Below, piece after piece: positions 43,022 to 48,108 of a stretch of DNA of 48,108 nucleotides. Under the pieces are notes generated by a model that did no database searches, had not been told where the DNA came from, and saw only the letters and a program-made list of their open reading frames with translations. The position numbers were made by a program, and so were the translations under genes. Source of the stretch: Pseudonocardia sp. (GTDB lineage Bacteria; Actinomycetota; Actinomycetes; Mycobacteriales; Pseudonocardiaceae); the NCBI RefSeq assembly GCF_029263155.1, contig NZ_JAJCYB010000017.1, forward strand, positions 1 through 48,108, given 5' to 3'. Each line of letters opens with the position of its first letter. Position 1 is the stretch's first letter.

Positions 43022-44380
43022 TCACCCGATCCTGGCCCGGGAGCCCAGCAGGCCCTGGGGGCGGAACACGAGGATCACGATCAGCACGACGAGCCCGCCC
43101 AGGTACTTGAGGTCGACCGGGAGGACCAGCGTGGACATCTGGACCAGGATCCCGACGATGAGGCATCCGACGAGCGCGCCGTAGGCGGTGCCCAGGCCAC
43201 CGAGGATGACCCCCGCGAACATCAGCAGCAGCAGCTTGAAGCCCATCTCGTACTGGACCGTGCTGGACAGCTCGGAGAGCGCGAACAGCACGCCGCCCAG
43301 CGTGGCGAGCGCGCCGCCGAGGATCCAGACGAACAGCACCACCCGGTCGACGTCGATGCCCGACGACGCGGCCAGGTCCCGGTTGTCCGAGACGGCGCGC
43401 ATCGCCTTGCCGATCCTGGTGCGCTGCAGCAGCAGCGCGACGCCGATCATGACCACGATGCTGATCACGATGGCGGACAGGTCCTTGTCGGTCAGCACGA
43501 CCGGTCCGTACGACCGCGCGGTCTGCGCGGTGTAGTCGGCGAACGACTCCGACCGGCCGCCGAAGAAGATGAGGACGAGGTAGCGCAGCGCGATCGCCAG
43601 CCCGATGGAGACGACGAGCTGTGCGATCAACCCCACCCCGCGCCTGCGTAGTCGGCGCCAGATGGCCCACTCGTTCAACGCCCCGACGAACCCGCCGACG
43701 ACGATCGCGATGATCGTGGCCGGGATCAGCTGGACGCCGCCGACCACGTTGACGGTCCAGGCGACGACCGCACCGATGGTGACCAGGTCCCCGTGCGCGA
43801 AGTTGGTCAGCCCGGTGGTGCCGAAGATCAGTGAGAGGCCCACGGCGGCGATGCCGATGACCAGGCCGAACCGGATGCCGTCGACGAGCAGCCGGACGAA
43901 CTGGCCCGCGGCCGAGGTGTCGAGGCCGCCACGTTCCTCACCGAAGCGGAAGATGACGGTCGCGAGCCGGCCCTCGGCCACATCCCGGGTGACCTCGCCC
44001 TGCAGCACCTCGGTGCCCTCGGGGAGCGTGTCCTCCTCGACTCGGAACAGGTAGGTGCCCGGCTCGGGCACCTCGATCTCGAAGCGGCCGTCGGGGCCGG
44101 AGACGTCGTCCACGACGATGCTGCCGCCGCCGCCGACGGCCGTGACGGTGACGCCCTCGAGCAGCGTGCCCTCGGAGTTGCGCAGCGTGCCGTTGACCGC
44201 GATCCCGGAGCTGGTCTCGTCGTCGGGCGGCGGCGCCGGGGTCGAGGCCGACGCACTGCCGGTGGCGGCGAGGCCCGCGAGCATCATGATCAGGATGGTC
44301 CCGAGAAGCCATCTGGCCGCGGCGGATGTGCGGCGCTGCGCACCGTCCCGCGGCAGGGGGGCGGGCGGATGCACGTGCAT
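43022..44380 (-). CDS. livH: ABC transporter permease LivH with an N-terminal extracytoplasmic domain
   Basis: 452 residues; ATG at 44380 with AGGAGG upstream. Residues 19 to about 45 look like a signal peptide or anchor (WLLGTILIMMLAGLAATGSA). Then comes a carboxypeptidase-regulatory-like beta domain (AVNGTLRNSEGTLLEGVTVT, DGRFEIEVPEPGTYLFRVEE, about 60-150). The usual ~290-residue LivH permease follows (LVDGIRFGLVIGIAAVGLSL, GTTGLTNFAHGDLVTIGAVV, then GGALATLGGVLFALSELSS and AGVILGGLGTAYGALVGCLI). The extra domain would face outside and might contact a binding protein or the wall. First gene of the operon livHMGF. Confidence 0.88.
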   Translation of the reverse strand: MHVHPPAPLPRDGAQRRTSAAARWLLGTILIMMLAGLAATGSASASTPAPPPDDETSSGIAVNGTLRNSEGTLLEGVTVTAVGGGGSIVVDDVSGPDGRFEIEVPEPGTYLFRVEEDTLPEGTEVLQGEVTRDVAEGRLATVIFRFGEERGGLDTSAAGQFVRLLVDGIRFGLVIGIAAVGLSLIFGTTGLTNFAHGDLVTIGAVVAWTVNVVGGVQLIPATIIAIVVGGFVGALNEWAIWRRLRRRGVGLIAQLVVSIGLAIALRYLVLIFFGGRSESFADYTAQTARSYGPVVLTDKDLSAIVISIVVMIGVALLLQRTRIGKAMRAVSDNRDLAASSGIDVDRVVLFVWILGGALATLGGVLFALSELSSTVQYEMGFKLLLLMFAGVILGGLGTAYGALVGCLIVGILVQMSTLVLPVDLKYLGGLVVLIVILVFRPQGLLGSRARIG

Positions 44381-44591
44381 GGGCCTCCTCGTCGGGCCGG
44401 GTGGTGACGGCGCAGAGTAGCCGTTCGCGACCGTTCCGGGGGGCGTCACCCGGTTGGCTGTATCCCAGATGTAACGAGATCGCGTCGCGCGCCGGGTCGG
44501 GAGGCGCCGAGGGGGGCGGCCGGGGTGCCCGCCGGCGTCACTACAGTGGGCCGCTCCGCGGCGTCACGTGCGGTCCCAGGAGGAGAACAGC

Positions 44592-45830
44592 ATGCCCCCG
44601 AGGCGCGTCACCGTGTCCGCCGTGATCCTCCTCGGGACCCTGCTGCTCCCGGCCTGCGTCGCGGGGCAGGACGGCTCGGACGGGGCCGCCGCCGGTGGTG
44701 CGGGTGGCTGCGACACCAGCCGGGGAACGCTGGCCATCGGCCTGATCGCCCCGCTGCTCGGTGATCTCTCGGTGCTCGCGATGGGCATGCGCAACTCCGC
44801 CGACCTCGCCGTCGACCAGGCCAACGCCGCCTGCGCCGTGCCGGGCTACGAGCTCCGGTTGCAGGCCGAGGACGACAGGGGGCTGCCGGAGGAGGCGGCG
44901 GAGGCGGCGAGCAGGCTCGTCGCCGATCCGGACGTGGTGGGCGTGGTCGGCACGCTGAACTCCTCCACGGCGCAGGTCGTGCAGCCGATCCTCGCCGAGG
45001 GCGAGCTCGCGACGGTGTCGCCCGCCAACACCAATCCGTCCCTCACCCGCGGCGAGCGGTACACGACCGACCCGGTCCGCGCCTTCGACAACTACTTCCG
45101 GGTCGCGCCCACCGACGACCTGCAGGGACCCTTCGGGGCGCAGTACCTCGTGCAGACCGCCGGGCTGAGCGAGATCGCCGTGGTCGACGACGGCAAGACC
45201 TACGGCGTCGGGCTGGCGGACGCGTTCGTGGCCGCCGCCGAGGACCTCGGGGCCACGATCGTCGCCCGCGAACAGGTCGACGACCAGGACACCGACTTCT
45301 CCGGCCTGGTCACCGATCTTGCCGGGGTCGGCCCGCAGGCGGTCTACTACGGCGGCGAGTACCCGGTCGCGGGCCGGCTGTCGAGCCAGCTCGCCGGGGC
45401 GGGACTGGACGTCCCGGTGATGGGCGGCGATGCGCTGATCAACGCCGAGTACGTCCCGCTGGGCGGTCGCACCGGCGACCTCGGCACCAGCTTCGGCGCC
45501 CCCGTGGACCAGCTGCCGAGCGCGGAGCGGTTCGTCCGGGACTACCGCGCCGCCAACTACGTCGAGGACTTCGAGACCTACGGCCCGCTCACCTACGACG
45601 CCACCACCGTGATCATCCGGGCCCTGGCCGCGGCGCTGGACGGCGGTGAACGGTCAGCGGAGATACGGGCCCGCGTCGTCGAGGCCGTGCAGTCGACCGA
45701 GTTCGAGGGCGTCTCCGGGCCGGTGTCGTTCGACGAGTACGGCGACACCCGGCACAAGACGCTCACCGTCTACCGGGTCGAGGGCGCGCAGTTCGTCCCG
45801 GTGCGGACCGGGGAGTACCCGACCGGCTGA
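44592..45830 (+). CDS. Branched-chain amino-acid-type ABC substrate-binding lipoprotein 2
   Basis: 412 residues. Lipobox LLPAC, then a Peripla_BP_6 domain: LAIGLIAPLLGDLSVLAMGM, GYELRLQAEDDRGLPEEAAE, VGVVGTLNSSTAQVVQPILA, VSPANTNPSLTRG and IAVVDDGKTYGVGLADAFVA. AGGAGG lies seven bases before the ATG. It is divergent from livH across a 211-bp intergenic region and only distantly similar to the binding protein at 38791. The single permease operon may thus serve two ligands or two forms of one ligand. Confidence 0.88.
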   Translation: MPPRRVTVSAVILLGTLLLPACVAGQDGSDGAAAGGAGGCDTSRGTLAIGLIAPLLGDLSVLAMGMRNSADLAVDQANAACAVPGYELRLQAEDDRGLPEEAAEAASRLVADPDVVGVVGTLNSSTAQVVQPILAEGELATVSPANTNPSLTRGERYTTDPVRAFDNYFRVAPTDDLQGPFGAQYLVQTAGLSEIAVVDDGKTYGVGLADAFVAAAEDLGATIVAREQVDDQDTDFSGLVTDLAGVGPQAVYYGGEYPVAGRLSSQLAGAGLDVPVMGGDALINAEYVPLGGRTGDLGTSFGAPVDQLPSAERFVRDYRAANYVEDFETYGPLTYDATTVIIRALAAALDGGERSAEIRARVVEAVQSTEFEGVSGPVSFDEYGDTRHKTLTVYRVEGAQFVPVRTGEYPTG

Positions 45831-45859
45831 CGTCCCCGCGCGGCCGGCGTCCGACCCCG

Positions 45860-46270
45860 CTACGGGCGGCTGTCGCGGTGCACGCAGGTGAGCCTGGCGG
45901 TGCAGGTGCGGCGGCCCTGCTCGTCGCTGATCACGATCTCGGACGTGGACGTGCTGCGGCCGACGTGGACCGGCCGGGCCACCCCGGTGACGAAGCCGCT
46001 GGTGGCCGACCGGTGGTGGGTGCAGCTCAGCTCCAGTCCGACCGGGAACCGCTCGGGCAGCGCGTGCAGCGCCGCCAGGGTGGATCCGAGGGTCTCGGCC
46101 AGCACCGCGCTCGCCCCACCGTGCAGCAGGCCGAACGGCTGACGGTTGCCCTTCACCGGCATCCGGCCGACCACCTCGTCGAGCGAGACCGTCACCAGCT
46201 CGATGCCCATGAGGTCGGCGAGCTGCTCGACGCGGTCGAACTCGGGCAGGTCCTCGGGATCGATGGGCAC
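45860..46270 (-). CDS. Hotdog-fold thioesterase (PaaI-like)
   Basis: 136 residues from a GTG at 46270. Hotdog signature GLLHGGASAVLAETLGSTLA with the catalytic-region His-Gly-Gly, preceded by GNRQPFG; later TGVARPVHVGRSTSTSEIVI. Hydrolyses acyl-CoA thioesters, possibly phenylacetyl-type or a menaquinone-pathway intermediate; the exact substrate cannot be read. Convergent with the binding-protein gene (29-bp gap). The 247-bp region to the next plus-strand gene holds no further ORF that I can support. Confidence 0.85.
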   Translation of the reverse strand: MPIDPEDLPEFDRVEQLADLMGIELVTVSLDEVVGRMPVKGNRQPFGLLHGGASAVLAETLGSTLAALHALPERFPVGLELSCTHHRSATSGFVTGVARPVHVGRSTSTSEIVISDEQGRRTCTARLTCVHRDSRP

Positions 46271-46517
46271 GGAGGGCAGCCTATGGCAGAATTCGCGCGC
46301 GGCGCGCACCACGCCGGACCTCCTGATCCCGCCACCCACGCGGCGGGGCCACGCGGGGGCGAAGGGGACTCGCTCCACCCGCCCCGGGCCTCCTCCGTCG
46401 GCCCTCCATCCCCCCACGGGTGCCTCGGGCAGCCACCAGCCGTGATCGGATCGACGGCCGGGCGGCACGCGGGGCGTGGGGCCGGGTGCCGCCGTCGCGG
46501 CCGCGAGAGGTCTGGTC

Positions 46518-46886
46518 ATGACGAGTCAGAAGCAGCTCAAGATCGGCATCCGCGCCCGGATGGCCCGTACCGGGGAGAGCTACACGACGGCGCGCCGGCA
46601 CGTCGCAGGCCTTCCCGATGCCGCGGTCACCGCTACCGGCTACCGGCTGCGCGGCGGGCAGCACCCGGGTTCCGCGTCGATCGCGAACGTCCTCGCCCAC
46701 CACGGGGTGCGCTGCGGCGGTGCCGAGCTCACCGAGGCGCTGGTGTTCGGCGGCGCAGGCGGCCCGGGGGCCGGGTACATCCTGTGGGAGTTCGCCCACG
46801 ACGACTCGCGGCCGGTCGTGCTCGCGTTCTCCTCGCAGTGGCAGTACGCCGACCGGGCCCTGCTCGCCGGGCTGGAGCGGCTCGGA
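46518..46886 (+). pseudogene. N-terminal part of a BtrH_N/DUF4872-type protein
   Basis: From ATG 46518 the plus strand gives about 123 good residues: MTSQKQLKIGIRARMARTGE, SIANVLAHHGVRCGGAELTE, GAGYILWEFAHDDSRPVVLA and WQYADRALLAGLERLG. This is a BtrH N-terminal-like, cysteine-peptidase-fold family that normally continues for another ~280 residues. After 46886 the plus strand becomes the reverse complement of later parts of the same gene. The open frame beyond is an antisense shadow. Confidence 0.7.
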
Positions 46887-47538
46887 CGCGATCCCGGCGG
46901 CCAGAGCGGTGCGCAGCGTCGGCTCCGGCACGTCCCCGGTGGGTTCGGGCACGATCAACAGGTGCTTGGAGGAACCGACGCGCGAGCGGGCCGCGTCGAA
47001 CTGCGCCCGGGGCACCGTGAGCGGCGCGACGCCGCGGTCGTCGAGCGAGTAGGTGTCCCCGTCGAGACCGTGCACGACGACCGGGTGCCCACCCCACAGC
47101 TCCGCCGCCGCAGCGGCGGCGTCCGCCCGCCCGGCGTCGCCCTCGCCCACCACCGACTGCTGGATCGCCGCCGTCAGCGACCGCAGCCGGGCGAACTCCG
47201 GGACGTCGACGGGCAGCGCGGCGTCCGCCGCCACCGTCCACGCCGCTCCGGCCTCCCGCCACCGCGCCGCCGCGGGCGCGAGATCGACGCCGAGTACCGG
47301 GGCGGCCTCGTCGAGGAACCGCGCGGTGAGGTCGCGCAGGTGACCACCCGTCATGCCCGCGGGCGAGCACCCCTCCCACACCGAGGCGAGCGCCCCCGCA
47401 AGCCCGCGGCCGTCGGCGAACACCCGCGGCCAGCCCTTCGCGGCGTTCGCGTCGGTCATCAGGCGCGCCCACTTGCGCCAGGCGGGGAGCGCGAACGACG
47501 TCGACGTGCCGCCGAGCCGCGCCGCGCAGTCCGCGGTC
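46887..47538 (-). pseudogene. Inverted middle and C-terminal blocks of the same BtrH_N/DUF4872-type gene
   Basis: On the minus strand, from about 47538 down, the frame reads TADCAARLGGTSTSFALPAW, RKWARLMTDANAAKGWPRVF, AGMTGGHLRDLTARFLDEAA and ends that block at AAAAAELW near 47089. It then jumps in frame to GGHPVVVHGLDGDTYSLDDR, SSKHLLIVPEPTG and LRTALAAGI, ending near 46887. In an intact protein the VVVHGLDGDTYS block precedes the ADCAARLGG block, and both would be on the plus strand after the N-terminal part. Both blocks are therefore inverted in place. Confidence 0.65.
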
Positions 47539-47839
47539 GGGGCGTCGCGGGCGCTGGCCGCGACGCTCGACTCGGGTCCGGCGCTGGTCTGGCCGGACCG
47601 GTACCAGGCCGGCTACTGGCACCTCCCCGCAGCGCTGGACGGGGTGCCGGTGCGCGTCGCGCGCACCGGTGGCGCGGGCGCTGCGCACGGAGCTGGACGC
47701 GGCCCCGCCGCTCGCGCCGGGCGAGCGGACCGACCTGTTCGCGGCGCTCGGGGGCGCGCTCACGGCCGTCCACGCGGCGGAGTCGGCCGCGGTGAAGGAG
47801 CTGGCCGCGGTGTCGGCGCGGATCGGGGGGACGGGGTGA
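47536..47839 (+). pseudogene. Displaced internal and C-terminal pieces of the same BtrH_N/DUF4872-type gene
   Basis: The plus strand reads VGASRALAATLDSG, PALVWPDRYQAGYWHLPAAL up to about 47641, then VPVRVARTGGAG to about 47680. In another frame it continues LRTELDAAPPLAPGERTDLF, LGGALTAVHAAESAAVKELA and ends at a TGA at 47837. In the intact order VPVRVARTGG should follow the N-terminal part at 46886 and precede GASRALAATLD. So these pieces are on the correct strand but partly swapped. The GCGGGCGCTG word occurs at both 47548 and 47675, marking a junction with shared sequence. Confidence 0.6.
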
Positions 47840-47883
47840 CCGCGGCCTGAGCAGCCCGGGCTGCGGCCGAAGGAACCCGGGGC

Positions 47884-47958
47884 CGACGACGATCACCGAC
47901 TCGGAACCGGCGGGCGTGTCAGGAGCGTCGCCCGGTTCCGAAGCGATGATCATCGTCG
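47884..47958. repeat. Long imperfect inverted repeat
   Basis: The arm 47884-47910 (CGACGACGATCACCGACTCG, then GAACCGG) is largely complementary to 47932-47958 (CCGGTTCCGAAGCGATGATC, then ATCGTCG), with a 9-bp perfect core CGGAACCGG/CCGGTTCCG and a 21-nt loop. The right arm runs into the 8-bp tandem repeat. Confidence 0.55.
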
Positions 47959-48083
47959 CCGGGTCGCCGGGTCGCCGGGTCGCCGGGTCGCCGGGTCGCC
48001 GGGTCGCCGGGTCGCCGGGTCGCCGGGTCGCCGGGTCGCCGGGTCGCCGGGTCGCCGGGTCGCCGGGTCGCCGGGTCGCCGGG
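47956..48083. repeat. Sixteen exact tandem copies of an 8-bp unit (TCGCCGGG)
   Basis: 128 bp made of 16 uninterrupted TCGCCGGG units, then a diverged GCGGCCCGG tail at the window edge. The unit length is not a multiple of three. No gene clearly spans it. Confidence 0.95.
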
Positions 48084-48108
48084 GCGGCCCGGCGAGCGGG
48101 AGCCGGCG

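Noticed and set aside
47956..48083. The 8-bp repeats as a CRISPR array
   Set aside because: The units are contiguous with no spacers, and no cas gene is nearby.

Overview
The window is very GC-rich DNA (about 70-75% by eye) with actinobacterial gene content: DevS/DevR (DosS/DosR) homologues, an LpqE-like lipoprotein, an MPT70/83-type fasciclin lipoprotein, an ANTAR regulator of the PdtaR type and a DprE2-like reductase. The gene mix resembles Pseudonocardia or a close relative in Pseudonocardiales. This placement is inferred from gene content, not from a marker gene.

Region 1 (1-5.7 kb) is an insertion-sequence cluster. It holds the first codons of an unidentified leftward gene, a decayed IS21-type istA with its terminal repeats, an ISL3-family transposase that is frameshifted and cut at its 5' end, and an apparently intact IS21-family element (about 2307-5470) with istA, istB and a third small ORF. 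The intact element abuts an ISL3 gene on one side and a universal-stress-protein (USP) remnant on the other, with no target duplication, which suggests recombination between IS copies.

Region 2 (5.7-24.4 kb) looks like a dormancy (DosR/DevR) regulon island. It carries a DevS-like GAF/heme sensor kinase, a DevR-like response regulator, three Acg-type nitroreductases, a CBS-domain protein, several USPs, a DUF1918 protein, a STAS protein, an Rv2004c-like APH/P-loop protein (truncated), a SAM methyltransferase and a large LuxR-type ATPase regulator. Upstream of at least five transcription units I see pairs of 14-bp palindromes of DosR-box architecture (GGGNCN-NN-NGNCCC) placed exactly 22 bp apart. 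Single or weaker boxes precede devR and the third nitroreductase. A small HTH/Clp-N gene pair in the middle has its own tandem operator-like palindromes.

Region 3 (22.9-31 kb) encodes cell-envelope functions: an L,D-transpeptidase, a bifunctional penicillin-binding protein, an LpqE-like lipoprotein, another lipoprotein, a membrane-bound molybdopterin oxidoreductase, a fasciclin lipoprotein and a DsbA/FrnE-type oxidoreductase. Region 4 (31-38.7 kb) is mixed metabolism and regulation: a maleate-isomerase/ACT fusion, methyltransferases, shikimate dehydrogenase, a DprE2-like reductase, a DUF309 protein, an MFS exporter, a short tRNA with a Leu anticodon, and pdtaR.

Region 5 (38.8-45.8 kb) is a branched-chain-amino-acid-type ABC importer. 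The leftward operon livH-livM-livG-livF is flanked by two rightward genes for periplasmic-type binding lipoproteins, one at each end. Region 6 (45.9-48.1 kb) holds a thioesterase, a gene for a BtrH/DUF4872-type protein whose parts are scrambled in order and orientation, a large imperfect inverted repeat, and sixteen exact copies of an 8-bp tandem repeat at the right edge. I saw no CRISPR array, rRNA or intact prophage.
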